From Nitrososphaeria archaeon (GTDB lineage Archaea; Thermoproteota; Nitrososphaeria; Geothermarchaeales; JDFR-13), in NCBI GenBank assembly GCA_027078545.1, contig JALWXN010000004.1, positions 206,737 through 270,736 of the forward strand: DNA of 64,000 bases. The letters are read 5' to 3'. Both the position numbers and the translations under genes were made by a program. The notes below the pieces were generated by a model, which made no database searches, had not been told where the DNA came from, and saw only the letters and a program-made list of their open reading frames with translations. Below, one piece after another: positions 35,324-43,102 of the stretch. Every line of letters starts with the position of its first letter. Position 1 is the first letter of the stretch.

Positions 35324-36747
35324 GCACGGTAAAGACATTCTTCAGGAAGGTTGGCTCCGTACTTCCTGAGATTAAGAAGCCTGAGAAGAAGCTCTCCCTG
35401 AGAACTAGGATCCTATGGTCGGTACTGATCCTGGTCCTATACTTCATCATGGGTGGTATACCCCTATATGGTGTTACAAGCTCTCCCAACGACCCCTTCG
35501 CAGCCTTTAGAATAATCTTCGCCGCTACCACTGGTACCCTGCTGGAGCTAGGTATAGGGCCAATAGTCACGGCAGGCCTGATTATGCAGCTTCTGAAGGG
35601 TGCCGAGATAATCAAGTTTGACTTTACAGATCCTGAGGAGAGGGCTATATTCACGGCTGCTACCAAGTTCCTGACAATCATCGTGACTATTGTGCAGGCT
35701 TCCGCCCTCGTCATGAGTAACTATCTCCGCTTTGTATCGACGAGTGTTAGTATAGTTATAATCACGTATCTCCAGCTGGTGATAGCCACGATCTTCGTCA
35801 TGCTTATGGACGAGGCTGTGCAGAAGGGGTGGGGTATCGGGAGTGGTATAAGCCTGTTCATAGCGGCTGGCGTCGCCAAGACGATCTTCGTAAATCTGTT
35901 TAGCCCAATTGTGATAAACTTCGGAGACTTCTCGGAGCCCCTGGGCCTGGTTCCACTCATTATACAGAAGGCCTTCGAGGGGGACTTCACCCGTGTATGG
36001 GTGAGGGAGGGTAACTACCCCAGTATGCTGAGCTTCCTCATGACCATAGCCGTTATAATTATTATCCTCTATGCGGAGGGTGTGAGGATAGAGCTCCCAA
36101 TATCCCATGCTAGGTTCAGGGGTATTAGGAGTGTGTATCCAGTGAAGCTCCTATATGTCTCTAACATCCCGATAATCCTGGCGTCCACACTCATCGCGGA
36201 TCTCAATATATTGGCGAATGTGATATGGAACAACCTGAATCCGGATGGGACCGATCCGCTCCTAAACATGATTGTATATTTCGAGACGGGGGAGAATGGT
36301 ACCCAGGTGTTGAAGGGTGGGATACTCTACTACTTGATCGGCCCCACAGATATTTTCCAGGCTATTGAGGACCCGATTAGAACCGTTGTATTCATCATAT
36401 CCATGACCATAATGGCTGTGATCTTCGCCTATCTCTGGGTAGAGGTCGGTGGCCTCTCATCCGCCAGTGTGTCCCAGCAGTTGATCGACAGTGGTATGCA
36501 GGTACCCGGCTTCAGGAGAAGGGCATACAGCGTAAACCTTATACTAAGCAAGTATATCCCGACCGTGACGCTTATAGGCGGGCTTTTCGTAGGTATAATA
36601 GCGTCGGTCTCACAGATACTGGGCGTCTTCGGGGGAGGCATGGGTATCCTACTCATGATCGATATTATGATGAACCTCTACCAGGCCCTCCTAAGGGAGC
36701 AGCTGGAGGAGTACTACCCAGCGATCACGAGGCTGATAAAGATCTAG
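35320..36747 (+). CDS. secY: Preprotein translocase subunit SecY
   Basis: A 475-residue multi-spanning translocon subunit, with a typical N-terminal KKPEKKLSLRTRILWSVLILVLYF and the cytoplasmic loops GGLSSASVSQQLIDSGMQVPGFRR. It starts with TTG overlapping the uL15 stop. SecE is encoded at 46900; SecG/Sec61beta was not seen. Confidence 0.95.
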   Translation: MSTVKTFFRKVGSVLPEIKKPEKKLSLRTRILWSVLILVLYFIMGGIPLYGVTSSPNDPFAAFRIIFAATTGTLLELGIGPIVTAGLIMQLLKGAEIIKFDFTDPEERAIFTAATKFLTIIVTIVQASALVMSNYLRFVSTSVSIVIITYLQLVIATIFVMLMDEAVQKGWGIGSGISLFIAAGVAKTIFVNLFSPIVINFGDFSEPLGLVPLIIQKAFEGDFTRVWVREGNYPSMLSFLMTIAVIIIILYAEGVRIELPISHARFRGIRSVYPVKLLYVSNIPIILASTLIADLNILANVIWNNLNPDGTDPLLNMIVYFETGENGTQVLKGGILYYLIGPTDIFQAIEDPIRTVVFIISMTIMAVIFAYLWVEVGGLSSASVSQQLIDSGMQVPGFRRRAYSVNLILSKYIPTVTLIGGLFVGIIASVSQILGVFGGGMGILLMIDIMMNLYQALLREQLEEYYPAITRLIKI

Positions 36748-36758
36748 GGGTGGTTAGG

Positions 36759-37355
36759 ATGGGGATAGCGATCATCGTGGGTGTGCCCGGGGTGGGGAAG
36801 ACCACGGTGCTTAACGGCGCTGTGAAACGTCTCAGCGAGAAGTATAACATAAAGCTGGTGAACTATGGGGATGTGATGCTGGAGATAGCCAGGGCGGAGG
36901 GGCTGGTCAATAATAGGGATGAGATGAGGCTTCTCTCTATCGAGGATCAGTTGAGGCTTCAGCGAGAGGCGGCGGCGAAGATCAGTGGGGATGCTAAGAA
37001 GGTGGACCTCCTGATACTTGATACCCATCTCTTCATAAAGACTCCTAGGGGCAGGTGGCCGGGGCTGAGTGAGAACAACCTCCCATATCTAGAGGGTGTT
37101 AAGCAGCTCATCCTTGTGGAGGCCGATCCGAGGGACATAGTTAGTAGGAGGGAGAGGGATAGGTCTAGACGCCGATCCGACTATGGAGGGGCGGAGGAGG
37201 TTGCGGAGGATCAGATGTATAATAGGTTGATGGCGGCGAACATCTCGATAAGATATGGCTGTCCAGTATATATCCTCAGGAATGAGGAGGGGGCTGTTGA
37301 GTCGGCTATCGAGGAGCTGTATCAACTCCTTGGCTCCGTGGTTTCTGAGGGGTGA
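36759..37355 (+). CDS. adkA: Archaeal adenylate kinase (AdkA type)
   Basis: A 198-residue nucleoside monophosphate kinase with P-loop GVPGVGKTT at the start and RRERDRSRRR in the lid-like region. It makes ADP from AMP and ATP. The order SecY, adenylate kinase, DUF106 is widely conserved in archaea. ATG 36759 is preferred over the track start. Confidence 0.92.
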   Translation: MGIAIIVGVPGVGKTTVLNGAVKRLSEKYNIKLVNYGDVMLEIARAEGLVNNRDEMRLLSIEDQLRLQREAAAKISGDAKKVDLLILDTHLFIKTPRGRWPGLSENNLPYLEGVKQLILVEADPRDIVSRRERDRSRRRSDYGGAEEVAEDQMYNRLMAANISIRYGCPVYILRNEEGAVESAIEELYQLLGSVVSEG

Positions 37356-37364
37356 CCCCGTGAA

Positions 37365-37814
37365 ATGTCTCCGGAGCTGGTGGCTATAGGGGTTATAACC
37401 GTCTTCGCAGTCATCACGAATATACTCAACACCCTCGTTACCATTAGGTTCGTATATACCCCTGATTTCATAGAGAAGAGGAGGCAGGTCCAGAAGGTGA
37501 GGGAGGAGTATAGGAAGGCTCTGATGTCTAAGGATGAGAAGCAGATAAAGAAGTTGGAGCAGAGGATCAATGCCATCAAGAAGATCGAGTCTGAGCTGAC
37601 TATGAAGACCTTCAGGATCATGCCCCTCTCACTTGGGATATTCTACATATTCTGGTGGCTCATGAGTGGATGGTACTCTGAGCTGGGGAACTTTGTCTAT
37701 CTCCCCTATATACTGCCCTTCGTGGGCACTAATATGAACTTCCTCTCATGGTATATCTTCGCATCTATAGTCTTCGGCGCCCTATTTAGACGCCTATTCT
37801 ACCCTAAGATGTGA
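37365..37814 (+). CDS. DUF106 membrane protein (EMC3/YidC-like insertase family)
   Basis: A 149-residue protein with an N-terminal membrane segment (about 5-25), a cytoplasmic coiled coil rich in charged residues (30-80) and two further membrane segments. This layout matches archaeal DUF106 proteins, which resemble Oxa1/EMC3 membrane insertases. Its genetic link to secY fits a role in membrane protein insertion. Confidence 0.85.
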   Translation: MSPELVAIGVITVFAVITNILNTLVTIRFVYTPDFIEKRRQVQKVREEYRKALMSKDEKQIKKLEQRINAIKKIESELTMKTFRIMPLSLGIFYIFWWLMSGWYSELGNFVYLPYILPFVGTNMNFLSWYIFASIVFGALFRRLFYPKM

Positions 37815-37842
37815 ATATTTGTCTAGGCGGCGTGATGTGGGG

Positions 37843-38397
37843 ATGGGGGATATAATAATAACGATATCCGGCTTCCATGGTGTGGGTAAGTCGACCCTCG
37901 CACGATACATATCCGAGAAGTATGGGTTGTGGAGGGTCTCCTCGGGGGAGATTTTTAGGAGGCTGGCTAGGGAGAAGGGATATACCCTGGAGGAGTTCTC
38001 CAGGATCGCTGAGAAGGAGGAGTGGGTGGATAGGCTGATCGACAATACCGTGGTGGAGGAGTGTAGGAGGGGTGGGTGTGTAGCGGATGGCCTATTGACC
38101 GGCTTCTTCCTCAGGGATGTTGCTAGTCTAAAGATATGGCTGAAATGCCCCCTGGAGATAAGGGTTAGGAGGATCGCGGAGAGGGAGGGTAGGCCTATAG
38201 AGGAGGTTTATAGGGAGACTCTTGCTAGGGAGGAGAGTGAGGTAAAGAGGTTTAGGGAGATGTATGGGATAGATGTGACGGATCTATCGATATACGACCT
38301 TGTGATAGATACCTCTAGAATATCCCTGGAGGGGCTCTATAGGATTGTAGACGCAGCGTTGATGGATATCCTTGATAGGGTGGGCCGTGATGGGTAG
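37843..38397 (+). CDS. cmk: Cytidylate kinase, archaeal type
   Basis: A 184-residue kinase with P-loop SGFHGVGKST near residue 10 and a GEIFRRLAREKGYTLEEFSRIAE motif typical of archaeal Cmk. It phosphorylates CMP/dCMP. ATG 37843 gives the family N-terminus; the TTG at 37819 is an alternative. It overlaps cbf5 by eight bases. Confidence 0.88.
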   Translation: MGDIIITISGFHGVGKSTLARYISEKYGLWRVSSGEIFRRLAREKGYTLEEFSRIAEKEEWVDRLIDNTVVEECRRGGCVADGLLTGFFLRDVASLKIWLKCPLEIRVRRIAEREGRPIEEVYRETLAREESEVKRFREMYGIDVTDLSIYDLVIDTSRISLEGLYRIVDAALMDILDRVGRDG

Positions 38398-39397
38398 CCT
38401 GGACGAGGCCTTTAGATGGATGGGTCTGAGGGAGGGTTTCAGGGTTATTGATGAGGATGTTGATCTAGGTGCTGGTATACATCCCTTGGAGAGGAGTGGT
38501 AGGGAATATATCTCCAAGGGTGTTGTAAATCTGGATAAGCCTAGGGGGCCCACTAGTCACCAGGTAGCTACCTGGGTACGTAGGTTATTGGAGGTTGATA
38601 AGACTGGTCATGGGGGGACCCTAGACCCAGCCGTGTCGGGTGTTCTCCCCATAGGTATTGAGAAGGCGACGCCTGCGATCAGGTATGTTGTGGGTTCGGC
38701 GAAGGAGTATGTAGGGATTATTAAGCTTCATGGCGATGTGGATGATGAGGAGCTGGACCGTGTTCTTAGGATGTTTAGGAGGGGTAGGATATACCAGAAG
38801 CCGCCCTTTAGGAGCTCTGTGAGGAGGAAGCTCCGCACTAGGGAGATCTATAGCTTCGAGGTTTTGGAGAGGGAGGGTAGGGATCTACTGTTCAGGATAA
38901 GGTGTGAGTCTGGCTTCTATGTTAGGAAGCTGGCGCATGACATTGGGCTTATCCTTGGTGTTGGTGCCCATCTAGATGAGCTTAGACGTACCGCTGCGGG
39001 CCCGTTCGACGAGTCGACTATCGTAAGTTTCTATGAGCTCTACGCTGCTTACAAGCTTTTTAGAGAGGGTGTTGAGAAGGCTGTTAAGAAGACTATTCTC
39101 CCCTACGAGTACATCTTCAGGGACTATCCCAAGATAGTTGTTAAGGACTCCGCGGTGGCGTCTATAGCCTATGGTGCTCAGCTCAAGAGGCCGGGGATAT
39201 ACGCTGTATCGGGGAGTTTTAAGGCGGGTGATATAGTCGCCCTATTCACCAAGAAGAGCGAGTTGGTGGCTACTATTAGGGCGTTGGTATCGCTGGATGA
39301 GTTGTTGGGGATGGAGCGTGGACAGGTGGGTGAGACGGAGAGGGTCTTCATAGAGCGTGACCTATACCCGAAGATGTGGATAAGGAGGGAGGGCTAG
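38390..39397 (+). CDS. cbf5: tRNA/rRNA pseudouridine synthase Cbf5 (H/ACA RNP)
   Basis: A 335-residue TruB-family enzyme: NLDKPRGPTSHQV, GHGGTLDPAVSGVLPI with the catalytic aspartate, and a C-terminal PUA domain (about 245-320). It works alone on tRNA U55 or with H/ACA guide RNAs, Nop10, Gar1 and L7Ae on rRNA. It ends the cluster that began at uL22. Confidence 0.95.
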   Translation: MGSLDEAFRWMGLREGFRVIDEDVDLGAGIHPLERSGREYISKGVVNLDKPRGPTSHQVATWVRRLLEVDKTGHGGTLDPAVSGVLPIGIEKATPAIRYVVGSAKEYVGIIKLHGDVDDEELDRVLRMFRRGRIYQKPPFRSSVRRKLRTREIYSFEVLEREGRDLLFRIRCESGFYVRKLAHDIGLILGVGAHLDELRRTAAGPFDESTIVSFYELYAAYKLFREGVEKAVKKTILPYEYIFRDYPKIVVKDSAVASIAYGAQLKRPGIYAVSGSFKAGDIVALFTKKSELVATIRALVSLDELLGMERGQVGETERVFIERDLYPKMWIRREG

Positions 39398-39459
39398 AGA
39401 GCTGGTTAGAGAGGGTTAATCATTATTAGGGGCCGGCCTCCATACTGATTTTTAGCTGG

Positions 39460-39572
39460 GCCGGGATGCCCGAGTGGACCAAGGGGTCGCCGCATCGGCC
39501 TAGGCCTGGAGATGCTCGGGATAGCCGATGGGGCTCTGCCCCGCGTGGGTTCGAATCCCACTCCCGGCGCCA
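39460..39572 (+). tRNA. tRNA-Ser(GGA) with two introns, CCA encoded
   Basis: Class II tRNA: acceptor GCCGGGA/TCCCGGC, long variable arm GGGGC/GCCCC, T-arm GTGGG/CCCAC. The Ser loop CTGGAGA closed by TCGGC/GCCGA appears only after removing a 14-nt intron (39490-39503, position 29/30, may slide one base) and an 11-nt intron (39512-39522, position 37/38). Read unspliced, the anticodon arm gives no sensible anticodon. CCA ends at the base before the converging galU stop. Confidence 0.85.
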
Positions 39573-40424
39573 CTACCCTAATATCTCCCTAGCCATCCTG
39601 GTGAATCCATCTATATAGGTCTCGGGCCTCCCCACATCTACCCTGTCCTCACTATCTATCTCTATCGCTATTCCCCTGGTCCATTCCCTGATCATGTCTC
39701 TTATGGGGTCTACCAATTCCCACTTTGTCCCTTCCTCCTCGTATCTCGCCATGTAGCGGAATAATTCTCTAGGGACTCTGTATATAGCTATTACCGCCAG
39801 GTTGGATGGGGGGTTTCGAGGTTTCTCAACTATATCGCTGATCAGGTATATCCCAGTATCTATCTCCTCCCCAGTGATTACCCCGTAGTGCCTGGGATCC
39901 TCAACCTTCTCAACATATGTTGATATTGGGGCTTGGTTCTCAATGGCCTTATTTATAAGCCTAGAGACATAGTTCTCCCCCTCTCGATCCAGTATGTAGT
40001 CGTCCCCAGTATGTATGATGAAGTCTCCATCAACGTATTCCCTGGCTAGGTATACTGCTGGGCCGAATCCCCTCGGAGTTTCTTGGTATGCGGTCACAAT
40101 ATCCATCTCGTCCAGCATCCTATGGAGATCCTCGAGTATATCCGCCTCTCCAGTCTTCCCCTCTCGATATAGGGTCTCTAGTAGATCCTCGTCCCTGGAT
40201 AGGTATCTCTCTATAGCGGTCTTTTTGGGGGAGGATATTATAACCAGGTGTCTGATACCGGCCCCGTAGAGCTTGGACAGGACTGCATGTATAACGGGTA
40301 TAACGGCTGTCCTGCCCCTGTATCTCACCGGTAGTGGGAGGAGTTCCTTTGGGACGGCCTTTGTTATCGGGGTCATCCTGGTACCTATACCTGCTATGGG
40401 GAGGACCGCGGTCTCCACATTCAT
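39573..40424 (-). CDS. galU: UTP-glucose-1-phosphate uridylyltransferase family
   Basis: A 283-residue nucleotidyltransferase: GIGTRMTPITKAVPKELLPL is the nucleotide-binding loop, TGDDYILD binds metal/sugar, and EKPRNPPSNLA fits GalU/RmlA-type enzymes. It supplies NDP-glucose for glycans. ATG 40424 is preferred; the track ORF extends into tRNA-Thr. Its stop codon begins at the base after the tRNA-Ser CCA. Confidence 0.88.
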   Translation of the reverse strand: MNVETAVLPIAGIGTRMTPITKAVPKELLPLPVRYRGRTAVIPVIHAVLSKLYGAGIRHLVIISSPKKTAIERYLSRDEDLLETLYREGKTGEADILEDLHRMLDEMDIVTAYQETPRGFGPAVYLAREYVDGDFIIHTGDDYILDREGENYVSRLINKAIENQAPISTYVEKVEDPRHYGVITGEEIDTGIYLISDIVEKPRNPPSNLAVIAIYRVPRELFRYMARYEEEGTKWELVDPIRDMIREWTRGIAIEIDSEDRVDVGRPETYIDGFTRMAREILG

Positions 40425-40478
40425 CTCACATCTCCAATGAATTGGGCGCTGATCTGAAAAAATACTTGGCGTATTTCT

Positions 40479-40553
40479 TGGAGCCCCGGGCGGGATTTGA
40501 ACCCGCGTCCTCCGGCTTACCAAGCCGGCGCTCTACCACTAAGCTACCGGGGC
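40479..40553 (-). tRNA. tRNA-Thr(GGT), no intron, CCA encoded
   Basis: Acceptor GCCCCGG/CCGGGGC, anticodon loop TTGGTAA in stem CCGGC/GCCGG, T-arm GCGGG/CCCGC, CCA at 40479-40481. An AT-rich GATAAAATATTC lies just upstream on the minus strand. Confidence 0.95.
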
Positions 40554-40603
40554 ATGCGCTAGAATATTTTATCCCCAGAATCTTTTTATTGGTTTTGCTA
40601 TAT

Positions 40604-41071
40604 TCATAGGTTTCTAACCGTTCTCCACAGCTTGTCCCCCTTGTAATGGAGGTTCTTCACTATCTTTCCCTTCTCACCGATGTCGGATTGGTTGAGTAGG
40701 GCCTGGCCGATGGCTATGGGTGTCCCCTGGAATTTTATGAGGACTAGCCTATCCTTCACCAGGTTCTCGTGGCTAGTGATGCCGGGGGCCATGAGGTCAG
40801 CCCCTCTAAGGACTGCCTCGGCGGCGCCTCTATCAACCTCTACCCAGCCCTCTATATCTACGCAGCCTATGGTCTCTAGGAAGGGGTATAGCAGCCTATC
40901 CCTCTGTATAACGACTAGTCTACACTCGTCTTCAAATATGTAGATCTTGTTGTCGTCTATGCTTGTTGTGAAACCCCTCCTAAACTCTGTCTTGGGCTTG
41001 GCCCCGGCCATTGTGAGGAATGTGAGGATCTTCTCCATCTTCTTATGGCTGAGTGGCTGGATCGTCGGCAT
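40604..41071 (-). CDS. PUA-domain RNA-binding protein (MCT1-like)
   Basis: A 155-residue archaeal protein with an N-terminal alpha/beta domain and a C-terminal PUA domain (about 75-150) containing GADLMAPGITSHENLVKDRLVLIKF. Related archaeal and eukaryal proteins (MCT-1 type) bind ribosomes or tRNA. It lies between tRNA-Thr and tRNA-Phe. Confidence 0.82.
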   Translation of the reverse strand: MPTIQPLSHKKMEKILTFLTMAGAKPKTEFRRGFTTSIDDNKIYIFEDECRLVVIQRDRLLYPFLETIGCVDIEGWVEVDRGAAEAVLRGADLMAPGITSHENLVKDRLVLIKFQGTPIAIGQALLNQSDIGEKGKIVKNLHYKGDKLWRTVRNL

Positions 41072-41104
41072 CGCTACATGTCCACCAGTTCCTTGTAGAT
41101 ATTA

Positions 41105-41193
41105 TGGTGGGGCCGGTGGGATTTGAACCCACGACACCCCGGTTTCTGTTGTTTTCTTCAGCCGGGTGCTCTCCCAGGCTGAGCTACGGCCCC
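41105..41193 (-). tRNA. tRNA-Phe(GAA) with a 12-nt intron, CCA encoded
   Basis: Acceptor GGGGCCG/CGGCCCC, D-stem and T-arm (GTGGG/CCCAC) are regular. Loop CTGAAGA in stem CCCGG/CCGGG forms after removing 12 A-rich bases at 41144-41155 (position 37/38). CCA is encoded at 41105-41107. Confidence 0.93.
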
Positions 41194-41312
41194 TCTAGTC
41201 AAAATTAGTCTTACACACCCCTTAAAATAGTTATGTCGCGGTGTACCGACTATGACTGTAGCTACTCTCCAGTAATGTTAAATAGAGGGGGTATCGAATC
41301 TCTAATTTAGTT
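41194..41312. promoter_or_regulatory. Divergent promoter region of tRNA-Phe and tRNA-Met
   Basis: A 119-base gap. On the plus strand GTTAAATAG lies about 30 bases before tRNA-Met; on the minus strand ATTTTAAGGG lies about 35 bases before tRNA-Phe. Nothing coding was seen. Confidence 0.45.
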
Positions 41313-41432
41313 GCCGCCGTAGCTCAAAGGTGGAGCGCCCGGCTCATAACTAGGATGTTATGAGCTATGACCCTATGGGGGATGATGTGGGAGACCGGGA
41401 GGTCGCGGGTTCGAATCCCGCCGGCGGCACCA
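41313..41432 (+). tRNA. Elongator tRNA-Met(CAT) with a 45-nt intron, CCA encoded
   Basis: Acceptor GCCGCCG/CGGCGGC, anticodon stem CCCGG/CCGGG, T-arm GCGGG/CCCGC. Removing 45 bases (41349-41393, position 37/38) gives loop CTCATAA. The 5' half of the anticodon loop pairs perfectly over eight bases with the intron (CTCATAAC/GTTATGAG), hiding the anticodon in the precursor. An Ile2-type CAT tRNA is less likely given the acceptor sequence. Confidence 0.9.
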
Positions 41433-41459
41433 GAGAATTATTCCTCCTATATTTCCTGT

Positions 41460-41507
41460 ATGCCTCTGAGGGCTCAGGGATAAGTAGATCCCTTAGTGGT
41501 CAGGCAT
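41460..41507. other. Imperfect hairpin between tRNA-Met and tRNA-Ala
   Basis: ATGCC/GGCAT and TGA/TCA form an outer stem with a two-base bulge, then a 3x3 internal loop, then CTCAGGGAT/ATCCCTTAG (eight of nine paired) with loop AAGTAG. It lies in the 114-base gap between two converging tRNA genes. No T-run follows, so it is not a simple terminator; it may be a small RNA or processing structure. Confidence 0.4.
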
Positions 41508-41546
41508 AGTAGTGGCTTCTCAATTATGTTGTGGCTGGTAGGATTC

Positions 41547-41620
41547 TGGTGGACCCGGGGGGATTTGAACCCCCGCCACCCGCGTGCGAGGCGGGCGTTC
41601 TACCATTAAACTACGGGCCC
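41547..41620 (-). tRNA. tRNA-Ala(CGC), no intron, CCA encoded
   Basis: Acceptor GGGCCCG with CGGGTCC places the G3:U70 identity pair of tRNA-Ala. Anticodon loop CTCGCAC in stem CCCGC/GCGGG; T-arm uses TTCAAAT. CCA is encoded at 41547-41549. Confidence 0.95.
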
Positions 41621-41754
41621 TTCAAAGATGTTTCTCTCTCCTCCCTACCTATAAAGTATACATTGTCTAGATGGCGTTTCCATCTATCTATGGTTTCTTA
41701 TTTTATTAAGTGCTGCTGAGGTGTCTAAGTATTAGTGTCAAGGGTGTTGGTAAG

Positions 41755-42222
41755 ATGGTTAGTGTTAAGGACGTCCCATACGACGTTCTTATAGACAGGT
41801 TGGCCAAGTATATCAAGGAGAATGTTGAGGAGGTCTCTCCTCCGGAGTGGGCCCTGTATGTGAAGACTGGGCCTTCTAGGCAACGCCCACCTGATAACCC
41901 GGACTGGTGGTATGTGAGGGCTGCATCCATGCTGAGGAAGATCTATCTCTATGGCCCTCTAAGCATCAATGATCTTAGGAGGATGTATGGTGGTAGGAAG
42001 GATAGGGGCGTCAAGCCTGAGCATTTCTACCCCGCCGGAGGAGCTATAATAAGGAATATCCTGAAGCAGTTGGAGGCGGCGGGGCTGGTTAGTAAGACGA
42101 AGGAGGGGAGGGTGCTTACTCCCAAGGGGAGGTCTCTTCTAGACAAGCTCTCCGCCGAGATCAGTAGGGAGCTTGGGTTGAAGAAGTGGTATGAGCTCTA
42201 CTCGCTCGACGAGGGTGAGTAG
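41755..42222 (+). CDS. rps19e: Small ribosomal subunit protein eS19
   Basis: A 155-residue eS19: VSVKDVPYDVLIDRLAKYIKEN start, then PEWALYVKTG, DWWYVRAASMLRKIYL and YGGRKDRGVKPEHF. ATG 41755 is the family start; the track adds 15 residues. It leads a conserved archaeal run through FtsY. Confidence 0.95.
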   Translation: MVSVKDVPYDVLIDRLAKYIKENVEEVSPPEWALYVKTGPSRQRPPDNPDWWYVRAASMLRKIYLYGPLSINDLRRMYGGRKDRGVKPEHFYPAGGAIIRNILKQLEAAGLVSKTKEGRVLTPKGRSLLDKLSAEISRELGLKKWYELYSLDEGE

Positions 42223-42223
42223 T

Positions 42224-42502
42224 ATGCAGGAGCCTGTTAAGAGTGATGATGAGGCTAAGCGTAGGGAGGAGGCGTTGAAGGAGGCTGTCCTACGAAGATT
42301 CCTGGAGCCTAAGGCTAGGGAGAGGCTGAGTAATCTCAGACTGGTTAATCCGGATCTGGTGGTGGAGATCCGAGAATTTATTTATAACCTGGCTGTCTCA
42401 GGTAGATTGAAGAAGCCCCTCTCAGATGAGGAGCTTAAATCTCTGCTCCATAAGATCCAGAGTAGCCGTAGGCGGGAGTATAGGTTTAGGGGGTTGTGGT
42501 GA
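42224..42502 (+). CDS. PDCD5-like DNA-binding protein
   Basis: A 92-residue helical protein of the archaeal PDCD5/TFAR19 family, with [32 protein letters not shown]. It follows eS19 directly, the usual archaeal arrangement. The biochemical role in archaea is not well defined. Confidence 0.9.
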   Translation: MQEPVKSDDEAKRREEALKEAVLRRFLEPKARERLSNLRLVNPDLVVEIREFIYNLAVSGRLKKPLSDEELKSLLHKIQSSRRREYRFRGLW

Positions 42503-42503
42503 G

Positions 42504-42683
42504 ATGGCGAGGTATAAGGATCCGGCGTTTAAGAATAGGCTGGCTAAAGCCTACAAGAGTAATAGGGCCCCACCAGTCTGGGTAATTGCTAGGACTAATG
42601 GAAGGGTTAGGACCAATCCTAAGAGGCGGCACTGGAGGAGGAATAAGCTCAAGCTTAGGACTAAGGAGGGTTTCTTCGACTGA
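42504..42683 (+). CDS. rpl39e: Large ribosomal subunit protein eL39
   Basis: A 59-residue eL39 with VPWVI-like [13 protein letters not shown] and [13 protein letters not shown] near the C-terminus. It extends about eight residues (RTKEGFFD) beyond the usual end of 51 residues. ATG 42504 is one base after the PDCD5 stop; the long track start is wrong. Confidence 0.93.
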   Translation: MARYKDPAFKNRLAKAYKSNRAPPVWVIARTNGRVRTNPKRRHWRRNKLKLRTKEGFFD

Positions 42684-42694
42684 GGTGATAGGCC

Positions 42695-43102
42695 ATGTCG
42701 GAGGAGGAGAGGATGGATAAGGCTGAGGAGCCTGGCGAGGCTGTTGAGGAGGTTGTGGAGGCTGAGGCCAAGGAGCTGGAGGAGAGTGTCGAGCTGGGTA
42801 GGGATATCATACCTGAGGATGTGACGATACGCTTGGAGAGGGTGTATATCGTTCCGCTGTGGCGGTCATGGGTAAGGAAGAGGGGGATTAGGAGGGCGAA
42901 GAAGGCTGTAAACTATCTACGTAGATTCGTCTCTAGGCATATGAAGACGCCTGATGTGAAGATCTCTGAGGAGGTTAATAGATATATCTGGAGGAACGGT
43001 ATTAGGAACCCGCCTAGACGTATAAAGGTGAGGGTCCTCCTCGGGGATGACCAGGTGGCCTATGTCTTCCTAGAGAAGGGTGGCAATGAGGTAGATGCTT
43101 AG
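42695..43102 (+). CDS. rpl31e: Large ribosomal subunit protein eL31 with acidic N-terminal extension
   Basis: A 135-residue protein: residues 45-135 match eL31 (RLERVYIVPLWRSWVRKRGIRRAKKAVNYLRRFVSRHM), while the first 40 residues are almost all Glu, Ala and Val. Archaeal eL31 is normally about 85-100 residues. No internal Met gives a better start, and the extension is in frame from a good ATG. Confidence 0.92.
   Translation: MSEEERMDKAEEPGEAVEEVVEAEAKELEESVELGRDIIPEDVTIRLERVYIVPLWRSWVRKRGIRRAKKAVNYLRRFVSRHMKTPDVKISEEVNRYIWRNGIRNPPRRIKVRVLLGDDQVAYVFLEKGGNEVDA

Noticed and set aside
39460-39572. Reading as tRNA-Leu with anticodon AGG or TAG
   Set aside because: Neither fits the loop rules (U33, purine 37); the two-intron Ser(GGA) model gives perfect stems.
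41349-41393. C/D box guide RNA inside the tRNA-Met intron
   Set aside because: GATGATGT is close to a C box, but there is no matching D box at a suitable distance within 45 nt.
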